DNA of 64,000 nucleotides from Allobosea psychrotolerans (GTDB lineage Bacteria; Pseudomonadota; Alphaproteobacteria; Rhizobiales; Beijerinckiaceae). Of the stretch, positions 26,184 to 34,922 are shown piece by piece. The stretch is from contig NZ_PQFZ01000007.1 in the NCBI RefSeq assembly GCF_002917105.1, forward strand, positions 199,762 to 263,761. The letters are read 5' to 3'. Positions within the stretch are counted from its first letter, which is position 1, and every line of letters starts with the position of its first letter. Below the pieces are notes generated by a model. It searched no databases. It was not told the origin of the DNA and was given only the letters and a program-made list of their open reading frames with translations. A program made the translations under genes and the position numbers.

Positions 26184-27275
26184 ATGAGCCAGCTCTTCAG
26201 CCCCTACACGCTCGGCGAACTCACCCTCGCCAACCGCATCGTCATCGCTCCGATGTGCCAGTATTCGGCCGAGGACGGCCGCGCGACCGACTGGCACGTC
26301 ATCCATCTCGGCCATCTCGCCTTGTCGGGCGCCGGGTTGCTCTTTCTGGAGGCGACGGCAGTCGAGCCGGAAGGGCGGATCAGCCCGTTCGATCTCGGCC
26401 TCTGGTCGGATGAGACCGAAGCCGCGCTGGCCAGGGCGCTCGCCGCCGTGCGCGCGCATTCCGATATGCCGATCGGCATCCAGCTCGGCCATGCCGGCCG
26501 CAAGGCCTCGGTGGCGCAGCCCTGGGCCGGCGGCGGCCAGCTCGGCCTCGACCAGGGCGGCTGGCAGACGGTCGCCCCCTCGGCTGTGGCCTTCGAAGGC
26601 CACGCCAGGGCTCCGCACGCCCTGACGACCGACGAGATCGCCCGGCTGGTCGAGAGCTTCGCGCTTGCCGCCAGGCGCTCGGCCAGGCTCGGCCTCGATG
26701 CGATCGAGCTCCACGGAGCCCATGGCTATCTGCTGCACCAGTTCCTCTCGCCGCTCTCCAACCGGCGCGAGGACACCTATGGCGGCTCGCTGGAGAACCG
26801 CATGCGCTTCCCCCTCGCGGTGTTCGATGCGGTCAAGGCGGTCGTGCCGTCTTCCCTTCCCGTCGGCATCCGTGTCTCCGGCACGGATTGGGTCGAGGGC
26901 GGCTGGGATATCGAGCAGACGCTCGTCTTCGCCTCCGCGCTGCAAGCGCGCGGCTGCAGCTTCATCGACGTCTCGGGCGGCGGCCTCTCGGCCGCGCAGA
27001 AAATCCCGCTCGGCCCGAGCTACCAGGTGCCGATGGCGCGCGCCGTGAAGCAGGCGACCGGCCTGCCGACCATCGCGGTCGGACTGATCACGGAAGCCGA
27101 CCAGGCCGAGGCGATCATCGGCACGGGCGACGCAGACTTCGTCGCACTGGCGCGCGGCATGCTCTACGACCCGCGCTGGCCCTGGCACGCGGCCGCCCAT
27201 CTCGGCGCGACCGTGAAGCCGCCCTTGCAATATCTGCGCTCTCAGCCGCGCCAGTACAAAAGCCTGTTCGGCTGA
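26184..27275 (+). CDS. NADH:flavin oxidoreductase, YqjM-like old yellow enzyme
   Basis: A 363-residue FMN enzyme of the old yellow enzyme family. N-terminal LGELTLANRIVIAPMCQYSA contains Cys25, the redox-tuning cysteine of YqjM-type members. HGAHGYLLHQFLSPLSNRRE and DTYGGSLENRMRF form the substrate/FMN site and C-terminal DFVALARGMLYDPRWPWHAA the phosphate-binding end. It should reduce activated C=C bonds of enones or similar electrophiles with NAD(P)H. ATG 26184 gives the normal N-terminus. The gene stands alone; a palindromic repeat separates it from the M32 peptidase. Confidence 0.94.
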   Translation: MSQLFSPYTLGELTLANRIVIAPMCQYSAEDGRATDWHVIHLGHLALSGAGLLFLEATAVEPEGRISPFDLGLWSDETEAALARALAAVRAHSDMPIGIQLGHAGRKASVAQPWAGGGQLGLDQGGWQTVAPSAVAFEGHARAPHALTTDEIARLVESFALAARRSARLGLDAIELHGAHGYLLHQFLSPLSNRREDTYGGSLENRMRFPLAVFDAVKAVVPSSLPVGIRVSGTDWVEGGWDIEQTLVFASALQARGCSFIDVSGGGLSAAQKIPLGPSYQVPMARAVKQATGLPTIAVGLITEADQAEAIIGTGDADFVALARGMLYDPRWPWHAAAHLGATVKPPLQYLRSQPRQYKSLFG

Positions 27276-27293
27276 ACCCGATCATTGACCTCA

Positions 27294-27398
27294 GCCCTCA
27301 TCCCGAGGAGCCGCGCAGCGGCGTCTCGAAGGATACTCCAGAGCGCGCCGGATGATCCTTCGAGACGCATTCGTTCCGAACGCTCCTCAGGATGAGGG
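27294..27398. repeat. imperfect palindrome with GCCCTCATCC ends
   Basis: The stretch begins GCCCTCATCCCGAGGAGC and ends GCTCCTCAGGATGAGGGC, with internal paired segments GTCTCGAAGGAT and ATCCTTCGAGAC. A half-copy of the end lies at 59489-59507. It fills the gap between two same-strand genes. Confidence 0.8.
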
Positions 27399-27432
27399 CT
27401 TTGGAAAACTGACGACAAGGGAAACACCAAGC

Positions 27433-28926
27433 ATGACCGCCTATTCCGAGCTTGCCGATCATTTCGGCCGCATCGCCGCGCTGTCCAACGCCATCGGCAT
27501 CCTGAGCTGGGACAATGCCGCGATGATGCCGACCGGCGCCGCCGCGACGCGGGCCGAGAGCATGGCGCTGCTCGACGTGCTGCGCCATGGCATGGCGGTC
27601 GAGCCGCGCATCGGCGACTGGCTGGGCGCGGCCGAGGCCGATGACGGGCTCGGTCCCTGGGAGCGCGCCAATCTGCGCGAGATCCGGCGGCTCTGGACGG
27701 TTCAGACCGCGCTGCCCGCCGATCTGGTGGAAGCGTCGAGCAAGGCGATCTCGGTCTGCGAGATGCGCTGGCGACAGGCACGCACGGACTCCGATTTCGC
27801 CGGGCTCCTGCCGTTCCTGAGCGAGGTCTTGAACCTGCAGCGCCAGATCGGCCAGGCGAAGGGCGAAAAGCTCGGCCTCTCGCCTTACGACGCGCTCTTG
27901 AACGACTACGAGCCCGGCGGGCGCTCGGAGAAGATCGACGCCTTGTTCGACGATCTCGCCGGCTTCCTGCCGGGCTTCACGCAGGAGGTCCTGGCGCTCC
28001 AGGCGCGCCGGCCCAAAGCGCCGGAGCCGCAGGGCCCCTTCGCGATCGAGAAGCAGCGGGCGCTCGGCCTCAAAATGATGGCGGCGCTGGGCTATGATTT
28101 CGAGCGCGGCCGGCTCGACGTCTCCACCCACCCGTTCTGCGGCGGGGCCGACAACGATGTCCGCATCACCACGCGCTATGACGAGAGCGATTTCGCCAAG
28201 GCCTTGATGGGCGTGCTGCACGAGACCGGGCACGCGCTCTACGAGCAGGGCCGGCCGCAAGCCTATATGAACCAGCCCGTCGGTCAGGCGCGCGGCATGA
28301 GCCTGCATGAAAGCCAGTCGCTCCTGGTCGAGATGCAGGCCTGCCGCTCAGCCGCGTTCATCCGCTTCGCGGCGCCCTTGATGCGCGAGGCTTTTGGCGG
28401 CTCGGGCCCGGCCTGGGAGCAGGAGGCCCTGCTGGCGCGCTACACCAAGGTCGAGGCCGGCTTCATCCGCGTCGATGCCGACGAGGTGACCTATCCGGCC
28501 CATGTCATCCTGCGCTATCGGCTGGAGAAGGCGCTGATCGCGGACGAGATGCCGCTCTCGGAACTGCCCTTCGCCTGGAATGCCGGCATGAAGACGCTGC
28601 TCGGCGTGACCCCGCCCGACGACCGGCGTGGCTGCCTGCAGGACGTGCATTGGCCGAGCGGCGGCTGGGGCTATTTCCCGACCTATACGCTGGGCGCAAT
28701 GACGGCAGCGCAGATTTTCGAGGCCGCCTGCAAGGCCGAGCCCGAGATCCTGCCTTCGATCGGGCGCGGCGACTTCTCGCCTCTGGTCGGCTGGCTGCGC
28801 AGCCATATCCACAGCCAGGCCAGCCTCTACGAGACCGACGAGCTGCTGACCCACGCCACCGGCCGCCCGCTCGACGCCGGCGTGTTCAAGGCGCATCTGC
28901 GCCGGCGTTATGGCGGCGAAGGCTAG
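27433..28926 (+). CDS. M32 family metallocarboxypeptidase
   Basis: A 497-residue zinc carboxypeptidase of the M32 (Taq carboxypeptidase) family. The zinc motif HETGH has ligands His263 and His267 with catalytic Glu264, and the third ligand is in the HESQS motif (Glu293). Other family phrases are SWDNAAMMPTGAAATRAE at the N-terminus and GCLQDVHWPSGGWGYFPTYT near the end. It removes C-terminal residues from peptides in the cytoplasm. ATG 27433 gives the usual N-terminus. The TAG stop belongs to a CTAG element that also ends the convergent amidase gene. Confidence 0.95.
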   Translation: MTAYSELADHFGRIAALSNAIGILSWDNAAMMPTGAAATRAESMALLDVLRHGMAVEPRIGDWLGAAEADDGLGPWERANLREIRRLWTVQTALPADLVEASSKAISVCEMRWRQARTDSDFAGLLPFLSEVLNLQRQIGQAKGEKLGLSPYDALLNDYEPGGRSEKIDALFDDLAGFLPGFTQEVLALQARRPKAPEPQGPFAIEKQRALGLKMMAALGYDFERGRLDVSTHPFCGGADNDVRITTRYDESDFAKALMGVLHETGHALYEQGRPQAYMNQPVGQARGMSLHESQSLLVEMQACRSAAFIRFAAPLMREAFGGSGPAWEQEALLARYTKVEAGFIRVDADEVTYPAHVILRYRLEKALIADEMPLSELPFAWNAGMKTLLGVTPPDDRRGCLQDVHWPSGGWGYFPTYTLGAMTAAQIFEAACKAEPEILPSIGRGDFSPLVGWLRSHIHSQASLYETDELLTHATGRPLDAGVFKAHLRRRYGGEG

Positions 28927-29028
28927 AGCGTTTTCGAGCGAAGTGGATACCGGTTCGCGTGAAGAAAACGCGTTAAAACAAAAAGCTAGAGCTGTTGAAC
29001 GATCCAATCGGATCGGAAACTGCTCTAG
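28923..29028. repeat. CTAG element, copy 2 (106 bp)
   Basis: A 106-bp element starting and ending with CTAG, with a third CTAG at 28986-28989. Spacing between boxes is 63 and 39 bp, the mirror image of copy 3 at 45147-45252. It lies between two convergent genes; its left end supplies the TAG stop of the carboxypeptidase and its right end the TAG stop of the amidase on the other strand. Confidence 0.9.
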
Positions 29029-30410
29029 TCTTTGCCGCCAGAGACCACCGGCATCGGAAACCCGCCGAACGCCTGCTCATAGACCGCCCCCAGCGCCAGC
29101 AGGCGGTCGTCGCTTCCTTGCGGCCCGATCAGCTGGAAGCCGATCGGCATGCCGTCCGGGCCCGGCCTCGCCGGCAAGGTCAGCCCCGGCAGTCCCAGCG
29201 CATTGGCGAAGGCGGTGAAGACGGCGTGACCGCGCGGGCCGACCGATTGCCCGTCGATCACCTCCGGGTGCGTCTGCCCGACCGGCCAGGGCTGCGCTGC
29301 CGTCGCGGGCGTCAGCAGCAGGTCGAAGCGGGAGAAGAGCGCCTCGAACGCCTCGCCAGCCGCCTCGATCGTCCGCAGCATGCCGAGATAGTCGCTGGCC
29401 GAATGGCCACGGCCGCGTTCGGCCATGGCGGCGATCCCGGGTTGCACGGGCGCGTCCCGCCCGAGCTTGAGATGCGCGTCGAGCAGCCAGGCCACACCGG
29501 TTTCGCTGACGACCGACCAGATCGCATTGACCGGCTCGGCCAGGGCGAAATCATCCAGGCGCTCGACGCCATGCCCGAGCCCGGCGAGGCGCTCGGCCGC
29601 ACCGGCGACGCTGGCAGCGATCGCCGGATCGACCGGCGCCTCGCCGAAGCGTGGAATGAAGGCGATCCGCTGCCCAACGGGCGGCGCAGCCACCTCCCCC
29701 GCGTCAGCGATGATGCGCAGCATCGCGCAGACGTCGCCGACGCAACGCCCGACCGGCCCCACCACCTCGAAAGCGTCGAGGATTGCCGGAAAGCCATGCC
29801 GGCGCGGCACCAGCCCGCGCGAGGGCTTGAGGCCGATCAGACCCGCATGCGCCGCCGGTCGGCGGATCGAGCCGCCGCCATCGGTGCACAGCGCCAGTGG
29901 CCCGATGCCCGAGGCCACGGCCGCAACCGCCCCGCCGCTCGACCCGCCAGGCGTCAGGCTTAGGTTCCACGGGTTGCGCGTCGGGCCGAAGAGCGCGTTG
30001 TCGGTGACGCCCTGCACGGTGAATTCCGGCACATTGGTCTTGCCGAGGATGACGGCCCCTGCCGCGCGCAAACGGGCGACGGGGGTCTCGTCGCGTTCCG
30101 GCACAAAATCGGCGTAGCAGGCGCTCCCCCAGGTGCTGCGCAGGCCGGCGGTCAGGATGTTGTCCTTGATCGTCAGCGGGACGCCGTCGAGCGGCCCAAG
30201 CGCTACGCCACGCGCCCAGCGGCCAGCGCTGGCCCACGCCGCCGCCTGCGCGCCCGCCCGGTCGAGCGTGACGACGGCGTTGAGGAGCGGATTGACGGCG
30301 TCATGGCGCTCCAGGACCGCTTCCAACGCCTGGACCGGCGTGGCGCGCCCCGCCGCGAAAGCCTGCGCGAGTTGCCCGGCTGTCAGGGCCCAGAGTGGCT
30401 GGTCGCTCAT
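29025..30410 (-). CDS. amidase-signature family hydrolase
   Basis: A 461-residue amidase-signature enzyme. The catalytic Lys is in LDGVPLTIKDNILTAG, and the Ser-cisSer-Lys region reads LTPGGSSGGAVAAVASGIGP with DGGGSIRRPAAHAGLIGLKP following. ATG 30410 is preferred to an upstream TTG because the protein then starts MSDQPLWALTAGQLAQAF as relatives do. Such enzymes hydrolyse amides to acid and ammonia; sequence alone does not fix the substrate, and the GatA role is unlikely since no gatB or gatC neighbours exist. It is convergent with the M32 gene, sharing the CTAG element at the 3' ends. Confidence 0.9.
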   Translation of the reverse strand: MSDQPLWALTAGQLAQAFAAGRATPVQALEAVLERHDAVNPLLNAVVTLDRAGAQAAAWASAGRWARGVALGPLDGVPLTIKDNILTAGLRSTWGSACYADFVPERDETPVARLRAAGAVILGKTNVPEFTVQGVTDNALFGPTRNPWNLSLTPGGSSGGAVAAVASGIGPLALCTDGGGSIRRPAAHAGLIGLKPSRGLVPRRHGFPAILDAFEVVGPVGRCVGDVCAMLRIIADAGEVAAPPVGQRIAFIPRFGEAPVDPAIAASVAGAAERLAGLGHGVERLDDFALAEPVNAIWSVVSETGVAWLLDAHLKLGRDAPVQPGIAAMAERGRGHSASDYLGMLRTIEAAGEAFEALFSRFDLLLTPATAAQPWPVGQTHPEVIDGQSVGPRGHAVFTAFANALGLPGLTLPARPGPDGMPIGFQLIGPQGSDDRLLALGAVYEQAFGGFPMPVVSGGKD

Positions 30411-30577
30411 TGGAAAGGCGCTCCGCAATCATCATACCGGGATAGCCTCCCCCGACTGGGAAACGCCGTCATTCCAACCGCTAAGCCATGGCTGCTCATC
30501 CGACAACGGGGCTTGAAACGGGGCGCGATTAGGATTTGAATCAAGTTCCCGCTCAGGGCCACGCTAGGGAGAACGCA

Positions 30578-31057
30578 ATGCTGAGGACTTTGATAGTCGC
30601 ATCTGCTTCCGCCATCGCCGTCGCATCCGTCTTCGCTACGCCGGCCTCGGCGCTGACGATGAAGGAATGCAGCGCGAAGTATCAGGATGCCAAGAAGGCC
30701 AATACGCTGAAGGGCCAGAAGTGGAACGATTTCCGCAAGGCCCAATGCGGCGACGACGACGCCTCCGACAACGATGCCGCAGCAGCCGTCGCCGATCCCG
30801 CACCGGCGCCCGCAGCCACGCCCGCTGCAACGGCCACCGGGCAGAAGCCGGCAGCGGCGCCCGCCCGCGCCAAGGCTGCGGTCTTCCCCAGGGTCGTCTC
30901 GCCGAAATACTCCGAGGAATCGCCCGGCAAGGCCCGGCTGAAGACCTGCGCCGACCAGTACAACGCCAACAAGGCGACCAATGCCAATGGCGAGCTGAAG
31001 TGGATCGAGAAGGGCGGCGGCTACTGGAGCCAGTGCAACGCCAAGCTCAAGAGCTGA
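30578..31057 (+). CDS. small secreted protein with duplicated Cys motif
   Basis: A 159-residue protein with a signal peptide (VASASAIAVASVFATPASAL, cleavage near residue 25). The mature part holds two similar segments joined by an Ala/Pro-rich linker: first MKECSAKYQDAKKANTLKGQ then KWNDFRKAQC, and at the C-terminus LKTCADQYNANKATNANGEL then KW and CNAKLKS. The shared pattern is Cys-x3-Tyr-x-(D/N)AxKA and a later Trp and Cys, suggesting internal duplication with one disulfide per copy. I do not recognise a functional family. It stands alone and is followed by a strong terminator, so it is probably a single-gene transcript. Confidence 0.8.
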   Translation: MLRTLIVASASAIAVASVFATPASALTMKECSAKYQDAKKANTLKGQKWNDFRKAQCGDDDASDNDAAAAVADPAPAPAATPAATATGQKPAAAPARAKAAVFPRVVSPKYSEESPGKARLKTCADQYNANKATNANGELKWIEKGGGYWSQCNAKLKS

Positions 31058-31081
31058 GCAGAGCCGCCACGCGAAACAGCT

Positions 31082-31111
31082 CGGCCCCGGATCCTGTCCG
31101 GGGCCGTTTTT
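31082..31111 (+). terminator. rho-independent terminator
   Basis: CGGCCCCGGA and TCCGGGGCCG form a perfect 10-bp stem with a 5-nt loop, followed directly by TTTTT. It lies 25 bp after the small secreted protein gene and is the clearest intrinsic terminator in the window. Confidence 0.93.
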
Positions 31112-31143
31112 ATGCCGATGCGCCAGACATCCCGCGCTCACAT

Positions 31144-32526
31144 CTATTGGGTCGCATAGATCCGTTCCCCGACCCGGATGAAATGGGTGGGGTCGTTGGG
31201 CTCGCCATTGATGCGCGTCTCGTAATGCAGATGCGGGCCCGTCGAGCGCCCGGTGCTGCCGACGAGCCCGACCACCGTGCCGAGCGCGACGGGTTGGCCC
31301 ACGGCGACGTTTATCGCCGATAAATGACCGTAGCGCGTGGTGATGCCGTTGCCATGATCGATGATGACGAGATTGCCGTAGCCGCCGCCGACGCCTGCCG
31401 TCTGCACCACGCCTGATCCCCCGGCATGAACGGGAACGCCGATCGGCGAGCGGAAATCCGTGCCGGCGTGGAAGCGGGCCTCGCCGGTGAACGGATCGGA
31501 GCGCGTGCCGTAGGAGCTGGTCATCAGCCCGGCGCTGCCCGGGATCGGCCGGAAGAACGGCACGGCGTTCGCCGCCGTCCTGAGCCGACCCAGGACCGAA
31601 AGCGTGCGCCTGATCTGCGCGACATTGCTCTCGAAAGGGCCGCCGCCGAAATCCTTGGTCTCCGGCAGCAGGTTGGCGACCTGCCCGCGCACGAGCGCAG
31701 CCGTGGGCACGAATTTCTCGGCGTCGAGCCCGACCTCGGAGAACGCCTGGCGCAATTGCAGCAGGGTCGATTGCGAGCGCTGCGTCAGGCCGTTGAGCGA
31801 ACCCAGCTGCACCTTCTCGAAACGGTCAATCGCATGTTCGAGATAGGTCACACGCTCGGGCGCGGGATAGCTCGGATCGAGAATGGTGAAGGTCGATTGC
31901 GGCGCGGCGCGCTGCACCGAGGCCGCCTTGATCGGCGCCCCGCCGGCCTCGCCGAACTTCACCGGGCTCGCCCCGTCGGGCACGCGGGTCTGGTCGGCCA
32001 GCGCGGTCAGCATCGCCTGGCGCGCCTCCAGCGCCGCCTGGCGCAGCATCAGATCGGCGATGCGCCCCTCGACGCCGTCACGCTCCAATCGGGTCTGCCG
32101 GGCGAACCGGTCGAGCTGGGTACGGAAGACCACCAGCTTCTGCTCATAGGCGAACTGCATGTCGCTCTGCTGCGCGACGAGGCGGGCCGAGAGCTTGTCG
32201 CCGAAGATCAGGGCGCTGGTCGCGATTGCAGCCCAGCCAGCCAGCAGCACGAAGGCGACAAGGACAAGCGCAATCGTCGCCGGGCCAATCGTCATGGTCC
32301 AGCGCGGCCGGCCCGGCCGCGAGAGCCTGGCCGCCTTGTCGCGCTTGTCGGATTTGCCGTCGCCCGGGGTTGCGGCTTCGGCCTTGCGCATCTGCGCCTG
32401 GGCCTTCGCCTCGGCGGCAGCAACCTTTGCCTCGGCGGCAGCCCTGGCCTCCGCGGCCTTTGCCGCCTTCATCCGGGCAGCAACGCGCTCGGCCGCTGTC
32501 TGCGGTTTGGACGGGGCGGAACTCAA
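31144..32526 (-). CDS. membrane-anchored M23 peptidase
   Basis: A 460-residue protein. Residues 1-75 are an Ala/Lys-rich cytoplasmic helix, residues about 78-108 the membrane anchor (GPATIALVLVAFVLLAGWAA), then periplasmic coiled coils and, from about 335, an M23 domain. Zinc ligands are visible in ARFHAGTDFRSPIG and PHLHYETRINGEP, so it should be an active endopeptidase on peptidoglycan cross-links. TTG at 32526 is taken as start because a strong GGAGGAG lies 7 bp before it; the next Met is 18 codons inside. Its position before the T6SS operon is probably incidental: it looks like a cell-envelope enzyme, not an exported effector. Confidence 0.9.
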   Translation of the reverse strand: MSSAPSKPQTAAERVAARMKAAKAAEARAAAEAKVAAAEAKAQAQMRKAEAATPGDGKSDKRDKAARLSRPGRPRWTMTIGPATIALVLVAFVLLAGWAAIATSALIFGDKLSARLVAQQSDMQFAYEQKLVVFRTQLDRFARQTRLERDGVEGRIADLMLRQAALEARQAMLTALADQTRVPDGASPVKFGEAGGAPIKAASVQRAAPQSTFTILDPSYPAPERVTYLEHAIDRFEKVQLGSLNGLTQRSQSTLLQLRQAFSEVGLDAEKFVPTAALVRGQVANLLPETKDFGGGPFESNVAQIRRTLSVLGRLRTAANAVPFFRPIPGSAGLMTSSYGTRSDPFTGEARFHAGTDFRSPIGVPVHAGGSGVVQTAGVGGGYGNLVIIDHGNGITTRYGHLSAINVAVGQPVALGTVVGLVGSTGRSTGPHLHYETRINGEPNDPTHFIRVGERIYATQ

Positions 32527-33057
32527 GGCCGGGCTCCTCCAAGCATGTCCTGGAAAACGGCGCGCGCGATTCTCTGCCGAGCCGGGCGAAAGTCAACGCC
32601 GCAACGATGCTTCAGGCTGGCAGCCCCGCCACCTGCCGAAAGGGACATGGAGCCCATTTCCTTATACGGGGGGATCTTTGACTTTACACAACGCAAAGGC
32701 AATCCGCCGCAATAGCCTCGCCAAGATACCGACGATTGTCGATTCGGGGCGCGAATTGTCAATCGATTGCGTAATTGACATGACACGCGTCCCGTTGAAA
32801 CACTCCAAGCAATCTTTCTCTAGGTTCGGCCATGTCATCACCTTGCGACATCACCGTGTTTCCCCAGCATGCGAGGCGGCCCGGAGCGAGGTGATCCGGC
32901 GCTTCAACGCCAGGGATTAAGGACCAGGTCACGCGCAACGCCGAGAGACGCGCCAGATATGTGAATGAATTCAGGGTGCTACAGGAGAGAAGCCCCTGGA
33001 CGGACTCGACCTCTCAGACTTGGCCTCTCATCGCCTTCCGCCGCAAGGAGCCCTGCC
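32527..33057. other. 531-bp region between M23 gene and small + gene
   Basis: No supported gene. It is less GC-rich than its surroundings in the middle. It holds the M23 ribosome site (32534-32540, GGAGGAG on the minus strand), an inverted repeat at 32757-32780, and a TTGACA (32775-32780) that may be a -35 box for the + strand. An AAGGAG ribosome site stands at its end. Confidence 0.7.
32757..32780. promoter_or_regulatory. inverted repeat with TTGACA box
   Basis: TGTCAAT and ATTGACA are perfect 7-bp arms with a 10-bp spacer. The right arm contains a consensus -35 hexamer for the + strand, so the dyad could be an operator. No clear -10 follows at 17 bp. Confidence 0.4.
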
Positions 33058-33402
33058 ATGACCGCGACCCTGCCTCCCGAACAATCCGCCCTCGACCGCG
33101 AGATCCTCGACGAGTTGTTCGAGATCGTGCCCGACGAGTGGAACGCTTTCCTGCTTTCGGTCGAGCCGCGCAAGCTCGACGGCGACGGGCAGATCGTCAC
33201 CATCGTCAACCCGGACATCGCCGGGGCGGAAATCCCCGCGACAGAGGCGATCCGCATCTGCGTCGCCAAGCTTGCGGCCTTCTTCACCCGCGAAAAGCGC
33301 AGCTGGGAGCGCCTGACCTATGCCGCCTTCGCCGACGAGGCCGGCACCTGGCGCGTCAAGATCACCGCACCGCTGCCGCCCCCCACAGCGCCGGCCGCAT
33401 GA
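33058..33402 (+). CDS. small acidic protein, immunity-protein-like
   Basis: A 114-residue protein with AAGGAG 8 bp before ATG, so it is probably expressed. It opens with SALDREILDELFEIVPDEWN, continues with SVEPRKLDGDGQIVTI and ends with WERLTYAAFADEAGTWRVKI plus a Pro-rich tail. The EIVPDEW opening and short alpha/beta layout recall YezG-type (DUF600) immunity proteins, but the resemblance is weak and I cannot confirm the family. It lies 182 bp upstream of tssK on the same strand. No matching toxin gene is next to it. Function unknown. Confidence 0.65.
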   Translation: MTATLPPEQSALDREILDELFEIVPDEWNAFLLSVEPRKLDGDGQIVTIVNPDIAGAEIPATEAIRICVAKLAAFFTREKRSWERLTYAAFADEAGTWRVKITAPLPPPTAPAA

Positions 33403-33584
33403 GCGCACTGGGACCGGCCGTGGTCAAGATTAGGCACGCGGTGCTTTCGTGCTTGTTCCGCTGCATTGCGCCACGTTACGATGCGTGAGCGCGGCTGAAA
33501 TAAAGTTTGCCGGCTGCGTGACGAAGCGGGATGCGCCGCTTACGCCTTGATCTGGAATCATGACGATGGCTCGAAGGCTCGGCG

Positions 33585-34922
33585 ATGTCTTGGAACAGTA
33601 AGGTCGTCTGGGGCGAAGGACTTTTTCTGCGGCCGCATCATCTGCAGCAGGCGGACCGCTATCTCGAAAACCTCGTCGATGCGCGCACGCGCTTCGTCAC
33701 GCCTTACCCCTGGGGCTTTTCGACTCTCGAGATCGACCGCGACCTTGCCCAGCAGAGCCGCTTCGGCCTGCGCCGCGCGGCCGGCATCCTGCCTGACGGC
33801 ACGCCCTTCGACATTCCCGCCCACAGTCCCCTGCCCGCTCCCATCGACGTGCCGGACGCCGCCGCCAAGCAGTTGCTCTGGCTGACCATGCCGGTCGCGG
33901 CAGCCAATACGCGCGAGGTCGACGAGCCGACGAGCGCCACCGCCAGTCGCTATGTCACCGCCAGTGAGATGCTGATCGACTCGACGGCCGCCATGCGCGT
34001 CGAGGAGGAGATCGACGTCGCCTATCCCCGACTCGGCTTCGATCTGCGCAAGACCACCAAGCCCGGCTATGTCAGCTTGCCGATCGCCCGCATCGTCGAG
34101 GTGCGCGACAAGACCATCGTCTTCGACGACAAATTCATCCCGCCGGTGCTGATCGCCTCGGCCTATCCCGCGATCGACGGCTGGATCGACCGCGCCATCG
34201 GCTGGATCGAGGCCAAGCTCGAGGAGCTGGCGCGCTATGCGGCGGATCCGACGGCCGGCGGCGGCCTGCAGAGCGCCGATTTCTTCGTGCTGCAATTGCT
34301 CAACCGGCACCTGCCGGTGCTGCAGCATTTCCGGCATTCGCGCTATATCCATCCCGAGCGGCTCTATGAGGAGTTCGTGCGAATGGTCGGCGAACTCGCG
34401 ACCTTCGCCACGCCGGAGCGCCGGGCGCGGACCTATCCGCGCTACGACCACGACAATCTCGAACTCGTCTTCGAGCCAATCCTGCGCGACCTGCAGGATT
34501 TCCTCAGCGCCAGGCTCGGCCGCCGTGCCATCCGGCTCGAACTGATCGAGCGCGCGCCCAACGCCTTCGTCTCGACGATCCGCGACCGCAGCCTGTTCCG
34601 CAACGCCAATTTCGTGCTGGAAGTCGCGGCACGCCGACCCCTGATCGAGATCCAGCTGCAATTCCCGCAGCTCTTCAAGATCGGCCCGAACACGAAGATG
34701 AACGACATCGTCAACGCCCATCTGCCGGGCGTCGGGCTCAATCACATTCCGACCCCGCCGCCGCAGATCCGCGCGGTCGCGGACCATGTCTACTTCCTAC
34801 TGGACAAGAACTCTCCACTCTGGCCTGAATTCAGCACGGCAAACGCGATCGGCCTGCATTTCTCGGGCGACTGGCCGGAACTGCAGCTCGATCTCTGGGC
34901 GATCCTCGGAGACAGGCGATGA
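33585..34922 (+). CDS. tssK: T6SS baseplate protein TssK
   Basis: A 445-residue TssK of normal length. N-terminal VVWGEGLFLRPHHLQQADRY is the family hallmark, and EFSTANAIGLHFSGDWPELQ lies near the C-terminal receptor-binding domain. TssK links the TssEFG baseplate wedges to the TssLM membrane complex, as a trimer in the cytoplasm. It opens the first T6SS operon and overlaps tssL by ATGA. About 180 bp upstream are free of genes and may contain the operon promoter, but I found no convincing sigma-54 or sigma-70 boxes. Confidence 0.96.
   Translation: MSWNSKVVWGEGLFLRPHHLQQADRYLENLVDARTRFVTPYPWGFSTLEIDRDLAQQSRFGLRRAAGILPDGTPFDIPAHSPLPAPIDVPDAAAKQLLWLTMPVAAANTREVDEPTSATASRYVTASEMLIDSTAAMRVEEEIDVAYPRLGFDLRKTTKPGYVSLPIARIVEVRDKTIVFDDKFIPPVLIASAYPAIDGWIDRAIGWIEAKLEELARYAADPTAGGGLQSADFFVLQLLNRHLPVLQHFRHSRYIHPERLYEEFVRMVGELATFATPERRARTYPRYDHDNLELVFEPILRDLQDFLSARLGRRAIRLELIERAPNAFVSTIRDRSLFRNANFVLEVAARRPLIEIQLQFPQLFKIGPNTKMNDIVNAHLPGVGLNHIPTPPPQIRAVADHVYFLLDKNSPLWPEFSTANAIGLHFSGDWPELQLDLWAILGDRR

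Noticed and set aside
31144..32526. M23 peptidase as a T6SS effector
   Set aside because: It has a membrane anchor and cytoplasmic N-terminus, lies on the other strand and lacks any PAAR, VgrG or adaptor link.
33440..33462. Possible sigma-54 promoter (AGGCACGCGGTGC) before tssK
   Set aside because: The GG and GC elements are 8 bp apart instead of 10 and the -12 box does not match.
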